Positions 1 through 43,573 of a DNA stretch of 64,000 nucleotides are shown piece after piece (position 1 is the first letter of the stretch; the number at the start of each line of letters is the position of its first letter). The notes under the pieces were generated by a model. That model searched no databases, was not told where the DNA came from, and saw only the letters and a program-made list of their open reading frames with translations. The stretch lies in assembly GCA_012295275.1 (NCBI GenBank), contig CM022665.1, forward strand, positions 8,193,976 through 8,257,975, given 5' to 3'. The position numbers and the translations under genes are program-made. Origin of the DNA: Chrysomallon squamiferum (taxonomy: Eukaryota > Mollusca > Gastropoda > Neomphalida > Peltospiridae).

Positions 1-549
1 TTTAATTTTAAATCTAATTTTCTGTTTGTGCATGTGTTAATTTATAAAATAATGTATTTAAGAATATAAAATATTGTTTATTTCTTTATCATTGCAGCAT
101 ATTGCATGAAATGTGTTATTTTGAATATCGGTGTTGTACCTTATAATAATAATACTTTCTTTGTAAAACTGTACAAATTAAAGATAGCAAATAGCATCCA
201 GTTTTCTAGTCTGCTATAAAAGCACTTGACTGGTTTTAGCATTTTGTGCTGTCTTTTGCAGGATTATAAGAGATTTGAAGGAAATTATCAATAGATATAT
301 GCAGTCTTTTTTTAAAAGAAATATTTAATTTTTTCAGATATTCATCTATCTCTTTTGTCCAACTGTTCTTTGCTTCCAAAACTATTTTATTTAAGTATTG
401 TGGATATTATTATGTATGCTACTGCTGTTACAATTTAAACTAAAAACCTTATAAACAAGTATCTCCTTCAAATTTTATGATTATAAATTACTTTAATGTC
501 AGTCTTTTTTCTTTTTTTCTTTTTTTTTTTTTTTTTTTTGTAACCATAG
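1..549 (+). other. Intron of the RNF213-like gene (5' side runs off the window)
   Basis: AT-rich sequence ending in a long pyrimidine tract (about 507-540) and the acceptor AG at 548-549. I saw no upstream exon. A TTTGCAG near 256-262 could be an acceptor, but what follows hits stops or lacks a usable GT donor. Confidence 0.7.
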
Positions 550-32125
<31,576 letters not shown>

Positions 32126-32290
32126 AATAGATATAGGGAATATATGTACTGACTTTTTCTGACTTAAAACTGAATACAGTAGACTGTTCAAATCTTGTAA
32201 CTGTTTTGTAATACCTGAGTTTATCATACATACAGACTATATTAGTCAATTCTTAATATATTTGTGATAGTAAAAGAAATAAAAGAAACA
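32126..32290 (+). terminator. Proximal 3' UTR with AATAAA poly(A) signal of RNF213
   Basis: The first AATAAA after the stop codon is at 32278-32283, within GAAATAAAAG. AT-rich sequence continues for over 3 kb with further candidates, for example AATAAA at 35352-35357, so the real 3' end is uncertain. Confidence 0.5.
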
Positions 32291-32819
32291 ATTATGATAT
32301 TACATATAAATTACAGAGGAGCTGTAAATGAAACTTTTTAATAATATTTGCAACACAAAACTGTTTAGATTGAAATTATTACTTTGTGGCTCGAAATGTT
32401 GATAATTTAGTGTACATGACTTATGAAGTGATTTTTCTGTTACATTGACATTTAATACATTATGTTAGTTTTAAATTTAATAATCATGATGTGTTGTTAA
32501 AACAATTTTTATTTATTATTTTTATTTTTTCATTTTAATTGTATGCTGTTATTCTTGTTTTGACATCTGCTTGTTTTTAGTTGTTTCTAGTACAATTTTG
32601 TGTTATTGGTATAAGAAAAACATAATTATGGAAAATTAATTTTTATTATATATAAAATATTGATGGGGAGACTTATAATTGCCATTAAAATTTGTTTTAA
32701 AAGTTATCTTGAAAATACTTTACATTGTTTCTATGACTAAAGTATTTTATGTCCACATATTTGTAATTGGTTATTAATAGTGTATTGTACTGCTTGATTT
32801 GTTTTTATTATTTTGTATT

Positions 32820-33450
32820 TTATATGATGTTACATCTTGCGTATTTGTATTTTAAATAACATACTGTATTTTAGGATAATTAGTATTAGAACTTTATTAT
32901 TGTTATTGTTTTTGGAGAATAAGATTTTTCTATATGAAAATGAAAAATTGGGTCCAATTCCAATTAATTAAAAATTAACATGCTTATGTTTGGCTTAAAA
33001 TAATGTCTTATGCTTATAATGTGTGTTTTTAACTATTATTTGATGAACATATTTCATGCTTCAATTATTAACAGTGATGTTTATTAGTGTTTTATATCAT
33101 GTTACATCTTGCTGGATTTCCTTAATGTTTGTAAAACAGTCTACAATACTTTGTTCTAAAACTTTATTATTGTTACATTTTTGTAACATTCTTAATGTCT
33201 GTATTTCAGATGTTGTAAAATAGTTTAGAATACATTATTTTAAAACTTTTTTTTTATGATCACCGTTGTTTACTTACTATGGAAAATAATATTTTATTTT
33301 TATAACATTCTTTGTGTTTGTATTTTAGAAATACTTTAGTATAGATTGTATTAGAACAATTATTATCATTGTTTTTGAAGAAAAAATATGTCTGTGTTAA
33401 AATGAAAAATCAAATTAAGTTCCAAGTAATTAAAAATTAATGTTGTTTAA
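32820..33450. repeat. Diverged tandem duplications in the RNF213 3' flank
   Basis: Several stretches recur with divergence. ATGTTACATCTTGC occurs near 32828 and 33101. Variants of a block reading roughly T(G)T-TGTATTT-A-A-AC-TTATTATTGTT recur near 32845-32910, 33125-33175 and 33310-33375. A block ending TTCCAANTAATTAAAAATTAA occurs near 32956-32980 and 33420-33442. This points to old partial tandem duplication of a segment a few hundred bases long. Confidence 0.6.
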
Positions 33451-35057
33451 ATGTAATTTGATAGTGTGTGTGTGTACATATACATATAGATACTTATTTA
33501 TTTATTTTGTGCAGTGATGTTATACATTTCTTCATGAACAATAACATACTACTAAATGTTATGTGTCAGTTTCTGGTGATATCCAGACTACTTTATATAT
33601 GCTGAATTGATTTTATTTGCCTAAATTTTTAGTTTTTTATTTTATTTTATAAGAAACGAATTTATATATATATAAATGGTATTATTTTATGCAAAATGTA
33701 ATGATCAAGTTGAATTTATAATATGCACACTTGATAACAAATTGGTATATTTTATAACTTTTCATGTAGTTTTTTATTTAGTGCATGATTTAACGTTAGG
33801 AAAATACATTTTTAGAAAATATTCTTCTGCAGATGTATTAAATTATTATGGAATTATTTTATAATTATGTTTTTATGATAATTGTAATAACCTTTCAACA
33901 AGTTTTACCATTATTTGCTTTGACATAAATATTATTAGCTTGGAATGTTTTATTACAGATGTTTTATTACTATTACTAGTTATCATCGTTATTAACTATG
34001 TCTTGCATTAACAAATCGTATAATTTGAAAAACCTGAATTTTTCAATAATTTAATTCAATATATATTATCGGTATGTATCATTAATTTTTTTTTAAAGTT
34101 TATTGGTGTGATATTTCCTTGCTTTTGTAGCAGTTCAATTAATATTGAATGTATAATAGTAAGTGTTTTGTTTAAACTGTCTGAAATTAGATAAAATCAT
34201 ATTGGATGTTACATTTTTGACAGAACCCAATCAACCAACTGCTTTATTGTCAGTATTTTTAATATTTGACTTGAATTAATAATTTTTCATATTATTTGTT
34301 ATCTTCATTTTAAATTAATTTATTTTTCTCTGTTTTTGGAATATTTAACTACAGTAGATTCAGTGACTGTTGTGTTTTGTTATCTAATCTGATTTATATA
34401 TATATATATATATACATGCAAAATGTTAATATTTTAATGGATATGTTTGTATGAATGTATCAAGGTATTGTCATTTATTGTTACATTTATATTACTTAAT
34501 ACAGACGAATAATGTATTTTTTTATGGCTCATAAATGACAAATATTCTTGTATACATCATTTATTTACAGAAAATAATTCACAGTTATCTTATTAAAATT
34601 CAACTATGTATTGTTGCCTCATTTTAAATAATAGTACTGGAGATAATATGACAGAAGCAAATAAAAATTCACTTAAATCATTCTGCATTACATTGTTTTT
34701 AATACCTGAATATTGCAAAATAATTATTGATAAAAGAAAAAACCCAGCAGTTTCTAAAAAAGACTTTCTTTGTTTCACAAATAGTGCTTAAAAAGCATGT
34801 GGAAACTAGATTTGATTAGATCATTCTTATTTTCAGCAAGACATTATTAATTTTAATTCATCTATTAAATATATATATATAGTTATTTTTAGACTGAATT
34901 CAATATAATTTCAGAATATATAATAAGGTTTAGAAAGGAGAGCTACAATTATTGCTGTATTTTTCAAAATGTATATTTTGAGAAAGATTTTGTATAATCT
35001 TTTCCAACATTTTATCACATAATTATTTCTGTATATTATTTATTATTATTATATATA

Positions 35058-35095
<38 letters not shown>

Positions 35096-37600
35096 CATCT
35101 TTGATTAAACTAAGAATATCTGTTTCAGCTTTGATCAAAATGTACTAATATTAATTTTGTTGTCCATTTTCTTATATTCATATTATTAACTTTATTTTTA
35201 GTATTTTATATTATGGAATATATAACATGAAAGACTTAGAGAATTTGATTAATTTTCTTTTAATTTGAGTATAATCTAATAAATTTTACAATTAATATTA
35301 CAATATATGCCACATATTTTAGCTTTATGCATTATATTCTAATATTTTGCTTAATAAAGTAGCTTTTCTGTTTAACTTTGTTGTTATTTGTGCTTTTATT
35401 TTCATTATCATTATCATCATCATCATCATTTATTTTTATTTATTTGTTGCTTGGTTTTTTTCTTATGTGACAATATTCTGTAAATTACCAAATATCTAGG
35501 GTAAGCTTTGTGGTCCTAAAACATTGCTGTAATTATCAATTAAGAATTATCTGATACCCACTTAAAGGATACTGACAAGAACTGGTTAAAAACTGCAGTG
35601 GGTATTATGTATCAAAATCAGAAGAAAAAAAAAGAGCTGAAAATAATGCCATTTTTGCTTGGTCAGTAAACCAGGTGTTGCACTGTGCATCCTGTGTAAT
35701 AAACTAATCCACTATGGCTCAAAGGGAACAGTAACACTGGATGAACCCTGTTCAAAATATCTTTTAAATGTGCTGCAAGAATTTGCTGTTAGATAAATTA
35801 ATTTAAGATGCTTGTTTATATGTTAAAATAGTAATTCTATCTATTCTTTATTATTATTTTAACTGTTCTTTGTTTTTAACATTACATAATATTGGTCAGT
35901 ATGAGCAAAACAAATTGAACCCACTGAAAGAGTCACCGTATAAGTCACAGTGGGCATAGAAAACGAGATTTAAAAATACTATACAGATGAATGCTGTAAA
36001 CAAATGTATGATTGTTACTTAGTAAATAGCAAGTTGGCAACAATGAAACTGATCAAGGTTGAATTAATGCTCATAGAATTTTATACAAAGCTAAATTTGC
36101 TATTGACAACTTAACATGAAAATAACAGAAACTGTAAAAAGTCACTATTTCCAATTGTAAAATTGCTCTAAAATATTCCTGCATCAATGAAAATTGTCAA
36201 GTTTTTGTCTTATATTTTTATTTACAGCAAACCAAATGAAGAAATGGTCACTGAAACAGTACCTGAATTTCAAGTAGACTTCTTACAATATTCTGAACTA
36301 GTAATATTAAATGCAGAATGTCAGTTCACAGAAAACTGCAGTTTTGATTATTTTTACTTAGAGGTAGCTTGTCTGTTATAGGTGAAAAAAAATATATAAT
36401 CAGCAAAACTTTTTAATTTGTACAGAAAAAGGAACAAAGATGATTAGGCCATACCCAGAAGTAAATAAAAATTACAATATAACAACCAGTAATAAAATTA
36501 AAAATTAAAACTGTTAAAACATCCTACAACAGAATTGTAATAGTCTAAAATGACTAAATGGTCTATGTGGCTTAAGTTTAAATAACAAAAACAATAACAA
36601 CAACAACAATAATAATAAAATTACAACTGATTGTAAAGTGTGCTCTTGTGATAGTTTGCCATCGTTATTAAGACTTCATAATTCAATACTGTGAACATAA
36701 TGTATTTGTTACAGTGTTTACATACATACATACATACGTACATAAACTGTATGCATAGATGTTACATCTACAACAAGCTCAACAATAATCAGTGTCTAAA
36801 ATCTTTTCTTATTAGCTTGCTTTTTAATATGTATTTAATATTATTTATTTTAATTATAGTTTGTTTATAAGATTCTAAATGTGAGTAGTTTGTTTAAAAA
36901 ATTCTAAATGTAATTTTATTTACGTGAATGCCCCTGTTTTTCTAGGTGAACCATTTTCATGCACTGTGGTTTCACACATTAATGTGCCCTGTGCCTTCTG
37001 TGTGTGTGATGTTTTGCTCATGGAATATTTGTTTTCAAATTGAAGTGTATTCTCAAAATAAACACTGTCTCTCCATCCAATCTTTTAAGCGCTTAAAAAC
37101 TGATCTGGCTCCTACTTTCCTAACTGAACTGGGCAATGTTGAGCCACGTGGGCCCAATCTGAAAAACAGAGCTTCAAAATAGATGTAAATCAGTACATCT
37201 AAAATCATTTTGGAAGATGCCAAACAAATTTGTTTAGGTCTCACCCAATTCCACACCCTACTAGTAATTAGGTCAAAATGACCCCATTACCTTCCGTTCT
37301 AGACAAGCTGTTTGCACAAGCTGAGAGACACATCTGAACCTTTGAAAGACAGTGATAAACTATTTTAGATTGGACATGACATTAAACATCATTACAAATA
37401 ATTTTCTGTACTGTTATAAATAACAGTTTTAAATACTGTTATATCACCAATGTTACCTTATAGTCAAACAAGATAGACAATGTACAAAATTTATGTACAT
37501 TGTTTAGTAAATATCTTTTGGGTATTATATAAAAATGTTTCTCCTACATACTCATTGTTTTCACTGAATGTTACAAACATAGATAATACTGATAATACTC
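33451..37600. other. AT-rich intergenic stretch between RNF213 and the SLC16-type gene
   Basis: No confident gene. It holds TA runs (34397-34412, 34869-34881), a poly-T block (about 35059-35096), an ATC run near 35411-35429, and a CATA run near 36721-36740. A segment at about 36946-37330 is less AT-rich than its surroundings and may be a degraded repeat. An open stretch at 36229-36363 has exon-like borders but no recognisable product. The 3' UTR of the minus-strand transporter probably occupies the right end; TTTATT at 36915-36920 would be an AATAAA on that strand. Confidence 0.5.
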
Positions 37601-39064
37601 CTAGACAGAAGTTGACAATAAACTAATCTGATCATCATCACGTTTCTCTGGGTCAACACTACACCCATCTGATACGGATACTTGTGGACACAGGCTCTCT
37701 GAGTGATCTGGATGTGGTGGAATAGTTTCTTTTTGGTTTTCATGATCTTCTTCTGCATCTTCTGGCAAAGGTGGAGGTAAATAATTATCGACACTGGGAG
37801 GTGTTAGAGGATCCATGACAAAAACAGCTGCAACTGTAACAACTGTTGTTGCAGATGCTGTTTTAACAGGAACAGACGGTGTTTCGATATCAACTGGAGT
37901 ATCCAGTTGTGTTTGTTCAGTTTGCTTTTGATCAGAAGCAGACTCTAAAGTGGAGTCAGGTGGCCTTTGAATACTGACCTCTGTATCACTTTCAAATTCC
38001 TTTTCACACAAAGGAGAAGAAGAAAGTTTATTTACTTTAGGGGGCGTTTGTGCTGTTGCATCAGACAAAGTGCCTGATGTTATAGTGTCTTCTCCTTGGC
38101 CAGGTGTCTCTACAAGCCTCTCTCTTTGAGGTGATGGTGAGAGTGGCAATAATGGAATACAAGCAGAATTAGCTGGTGGAGATGGTGGTAACTCCATCTG
38201 AAATAATTCGTCGTCTGAACATTGTGTTGTAATATCTGGTTCTGCTGCTGGAATGTCAACAGGCAGTGTCTCATAACCAGAGTCAGTATGTTCTGGTTTA
38301 GGACTTGCACCTTTGTCTTTCTTGTTATGGCTGGTATAAAAAAGTGGTGAACCTCTTCCTTGATCACTTTCCATTTGTGCATTTGTAACTGATGGTGAAT
38401 GAGGAGATGCTGTATCTGCTGTTCTTTCTTTGGTCCTCTGATCTTCTGTTCTTTCCTGGAGATCAGTTTGGTCAGTTCTGCTGACATTTTCATGTATTGT
38501 TTTGAAGACAGGTGTTGATAGTTTAGGTGTTCCCCTTAATCTTTCAGTTATTCCAGTCACTGGACTTCCATAACCAGGTGATTTGCTTAATGTCTGATGT
38601 TGATCAACAATCCTACTGGGAGATGCATAGGAACCTTGAAGAACATTATCAAAGTCTTGAGAATGAATGGAAAATGACAGGTCTGTCTGACATGCTGCAT
38701 CATTAACCACACCTACTGGCTCATCTACTTCTTCTCTGCTAGATGGCATGTACCTTGGTCTTCTTCTAGGTGTACTTGATGAAATATTAATCACTTCACT
38801 GTGCATAAAATTATTCTGTAATTCACAACAAAATAAACAAAAATAAATGTATTTAACAAAGTATTAAATTACTTGCCTGTATGTGTATTTCTTTAATTCT
38901 TTCCTCATTAATACTTTGTAACTTTAAATTTTGGATATTCACATAAACCAAACAGATTGCAAAAAAAACAACCAAAAACAACAACTAAAAAATGAAGTAT
39001 ATGTAACCTATTATGCATACTTCACCATCAAAACATATTTGGGGATTAAAGAAAGCATTAAAAA

Positions 39065-39098
<34 letters not shown>

Positions 39099-39940
39099 GT
39101 GCATATTATTAATATTCGTCTTTTTTTTAATCTTTGTTGAAAATATTTGTGCCACTGTTACAGACTTACTGATAAATGATTGAATATAATTTTTCAATTA
39201 AATGATCTATTCTTTGTGCATTTTCTATCAAACTTTGAAATATATTTGGAGAATACTAACTAAGAAAAAACCCAGCTGGTAATCAAAATATTCTACTGTA
39301 TAAAAACAATTTAGACACCAACATTATCGATCAAAATACCTAGGAAAGATAAAAATTGCCAGTTTGGAGGGCTTTAATTAGCTGTCTAATATAATCTTGT
39401 ATTTTACTTTTTATTTTATTTCAAATAAAACATTAATCAGTCTATGTTTTGCATTTAAGATGATACTCAAACAAGTATGCTTCTCCAATGCTTATTCTAA
39501 ACAGTGTAGTCTAACTACATTAATCGCAACCCTAAGTATACAAACCCTGCATGAATGGCATCTAGGTGAACTGCTGACAATCAGTGCTGGACCAGAAAAG
39601 CGCATTGGTGATGCTGGAGACCTTCCAGATGCTCTAAGCATTTCAGATAAAACCTGATCATTCCTCTCAAGTAAAGACAGATCAAAGTCTACATCTCTCA
39701 TGCCAGGTCTGAAAGCAATGTTTCCAGGCAAGATAGTCACTCGATTCCTGTTGTTTACAAAGTAAGTGCCCCATTCAGACTCTAAGACTGATGGTGATTC
39801 CGGCTGAACGGATTCGCTATCTTTATGAGATCCAATCAAAGTTATTTTCGATGCAATGGAAGGAACTCTGCTCAATGTTATAAAGTCTACAACGTCCTCT
39901 TCGTCAACTGTTCTAGGAAACTGAAGTTCTTGGAGAATTT
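37601..39940 (-). other. Cytoplasmic tail of the SLC16-like protein
   Basis: Most of exon 5 and all of exon 6 encode about 548 residues after the last predicted helix, which ends near FLIPWAQ. The tail is rich in Ser, Thr, Pro and Glu. It contains proline-rich spots (PPSPP, LPPPLPED), a basic RRRPR and an acidic EDAEEDHE. No folded domain is recognised. The last four residues, STSV, fit the class I PDZ-ligand pattern (S/T-x-hydrophobic at the C-terminus). The exon 5 to exon 6 junction (AGG at 39546, acceptor before 38815) keeps phase 0. Confidence 0.78.
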
Positions 39941-40241
39941 TATCTTTTGTTGATGTTCTCTGCGCCCATGGAATAAGAAACATCATTACTGCTCCTGACA
40001 GTATCGGAATACCAGCTATATGGAAGGCTACATTGTATGAACCAGTTGAATCGTACAGAAATCCTTAACAAGATAATAATAATAATAATAATAATAATAA
40101 AGAATTAAATAACAGGGTAAACAAAAAATAATGGTAATTAATAAATAAATATAAAACAATAAACAAATTTTGGTGGTAATCAGAGAATCATACGAAATGC
40201 AGAGTTTATTATATATTGATCTAGAAGTATCGGAAGTAACA

Positions 40242-40290
<49 letters not shown>

Positions 40291-43200
40291 TTAAATAAAA
40301 ATTAAAATTAAAATAAAATTGCTAACACCAAAATTGAAGATAATAAACATCCGGGCTAGTGCAAAAAATAAAAACAAGAACCACAAAAAATACAATGATA
40401 ATAATAATGCAGATTAAGATAGGTACCTAACACTGTAAATTCTAACCTGCAACAGGTGGTCCTAGAGTGAATGTTATAGAGGATGTACCAATTAGAAAGC
40501 CCCAGGCAAGCATCATTCTTTCTGTTCCAACTATAGAACACGTTAGTAACGGTAGCAGGACAACATAACATCCGTCAACAAGACCAACCACAACGATATA
40601 AGCTGCAATTCCAGGAAAGGTCGTTATCATGGGGAGAAATATTGTCCCAGTTCCAGTGACAACCATAGAAAGCTGGTGCATCCGTATTCTATCAAGAATG
40701 CCAAACTGTACAATTTTACCAAAGAGAATTCTTCCTGAAGCTGTACTCGCTCCAAGAATCATTATCAGAATAGAGGCTTTGCCTGAACTGATACCACAGT
40801 CAGATGCATATGCTACCTGAATTAAAAAAAAAAATAAAAATAAAACAAGAAATATTTATTATTGGAAGATAAATAAATAACAAAGAAACTAACAAATAAA
40901 TAAACAAAGGTACAAGCAAACAAATAAATGAACATATAAAATGAAAGTTAACTACTATATGTAAACAATGAACAAAGACGTACAATTCTGCATGTGTTGT
41001 TTGTTTGTTTTGTTTTTGTTTTTTTGTTGCTGTTTCTTTTTTGTTATGTAAATCTTACCAAATGAACATAAGGGATATAATATCCAAACATTACAGAGGT
41101 TATAGCACAGGTCCATACAATGAAAACTCGATTTTTCCACAATTTTAGATCTTCCATGAGCTTTCTGAGTGGTGATGATCTAACCTGTTGAAGGGGTGTT
41201 TTATGTTTGCGAGAAATCGGAAATAATAAAATATTACATATCATGCTGAATCCACACGTACCAGCAAAAACTCTGAAAATTAAAATAACACCCATTTATT
41301 CCAAAATAAATGATAATCTGTGTGTGCAGTTCCCATTAATTGTTTTACTGATTTTCATTTTCATCAATTTATTTTGTATGTATATGTATATATGTATATT
41401 ACAGGCAATCGCTAGAATGCCTGAATATTTCAAACTACACACTGCCTGACATTTAAAGATGATTTCTCCATACATTGCCTGAAATGAAAGATCCATTATT
41501 CATTCATAGCAATTGTTGTAAAGGTAAACACAGCTAACAGCAACATGTAATGTTATTTATGTAATTTATTTCAAAGTAAAATATCAGTTTACAGATTGCC
41601 TGATTTTGAACATTATCTGTAACACACACACACACACACACAATGGGCAAATGGTTAAAAAAAATTTACAAATGTATCTGTGTGCATTTAGTTATTAAAA
41701 AAAAAAAAAAACAATTGATGAATATATTTAGCATTCATTATTAAGTGTTTTTATATTTTATATGTACATTCATTCTCATTCTTAATTAAGAGTACTTAAG
41801 TTTAACCAAGTTTGAAAAGAATTTATAAGTAAAAGATTAACATTCTACCTGTTCTGCTAAATGTATACATTTAGAGCATTAAACTCTAAGTAAGCTTACC
41901 TTAAAGCTTACCTTAAGGCATTCCTCCAACCTACACTGGTCACCAAAAAGTGAGACAACGGCGCCATCACCAAAGTACCAACACTACTGCCAGCAGAAAT
42001 CACTCCCATTGTGATCGTAATATATTTATCAAAGTATTCCTGCGAGATGGTCACGGTACATGTAATTGCCAAAGAAGCACCGATTCCAAAAATGACAGAA
42101 AAGGATCCAAACAGGATTGGAAAAGATGTCACAAATGAAGATGTTAAATTTGCAATGGCACAAAGTGCAGCTCCTATCATCATCACGCATCTGTGTCCAT
42201 ATTTGTTACTAAGAATACTGGAAGCAGGACCCGAAAACATTGATATTCCATAGGCAACGGAACTAATCCAAGCTTTAAATAATAATAATAATAATAACAA
42301 CAACAACCGTAATAACATCATGAATAGGATAATATCAATAGCAAATGCTACAGTAAACGGTGAAAACAATCTGTCTAATGTTTTTAAAATCATTTGTGTT
42401 GCTAAGAACCAGTATTCTAAAAAGTCTAAGCCCCACCTACAATGTAGATGCAAATTATAAGTCAACTGTCTACATGCATTTCTTCTGGAATATATTAAAT
42501 TATGTCTGAACTCTTAGTACATTATTTAAAGATGTTTTGGTGTTTTTATCTAGTTAATTTTCGAGGAAAGCAAGGGATATGAACCTTCACTAGAAACAGC
42601 ATTTATCAAATGATTGATTAGACACTTTCTGAAGAGACCTGCTCCATATTATCATAACTCAGGCAATTATTTTCAGCTATGCTTACTTACAAAGACACGT
42701 ATATCCAAACAAAGCAAAAGCAATTAACCATAAAATTGATAAATATATTGATTGAATGTTTTTTTGTGGGGTTTTTTTTTTTTTTTTTTGTTACATTACA
42801 TGTAATGATACCGTAATAAGAAAAAAAAAAAAAAAAGAAAGAAAGAATGAAAGAAAAAAAAAAAATAAAAAAAAAAAAAAAAAAAAAAAAGAAAGAAAGA
42901 ATGAAAGAAAAAAGTAAAAAAAAAAAAAAAAAAAAAAAGTCATCGACCATTTGGTTATTGTTTATTTGTACATAATCATTTTCGTCAGTTTTAATTTAAC
43001 GGTGCAACATACTATCCGATTCAAATGCTAGATCGAACTGTTTAGAAGTTATGTCCCGGTCATACACATCACTTACGCAGTAACCGATCGCAGATTTTCT
43101 TACTAATAATTACTTCAGTAAACTTTGTTCCATTTTACTTCTTTTTCTTCCTTTATACATTTCACGTTTCTAAACATTTTCGTTTTTCTTAGCCGATACA

Positions 43201-43540
43201 TTAGCAGCGCATTTGCGCTTTGTTCTAATACTTGCTTGAGCAGCGTCATACAAAGAATTTCTGGTATATAAGCAAACTGTTCCGTTTTGTACAATCTCAA
43301 TCTTTGCATTATGTAGTATGTCACCCGAGATACATTAATCGCAAGGCCGCTGTACAAATTTTATTTTATTTTTTAGTATACTATACGCGATGATGTAAAA
43401 GCTACAGCTTCAAAGAGCAGAAATTGTGAGGTAAATTGTGTTTTCTATCAGCAGAGATTAGCCATTAGACACACATACATCAGCAACATGGAAGTGTAGA
43501 CAATGTAATTACTAAAATCATTATGAAGTTTAAATACTGT

Positions 43541-43573
<33 letters not shown>

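Noticed and set aside
256-330. Possible RNF213 exon after TTTGCAG in the first intron
   Set aside because: Every frame meets a stop or lacks a GT donor, and the sequence does not match RNF213 upstream of FVSLRDVER.
38110-38493. 127-codon minus-strand frame inside the transporter tail exon
   Set aside because: It is an alternate-frame shadow of the 401-codon frame that continues the transporter.
40629-42253. Plus-strand open frames opposite the transporter exons
   Set aside because: They are antisense to well-supported exons with membrane-helix content and have no start context or family.
42687-42950. Phe-rich minus-strand open frame
   Set aside because: Produced by poly-A/GAAA low-complexity sequence in the transporter intron.
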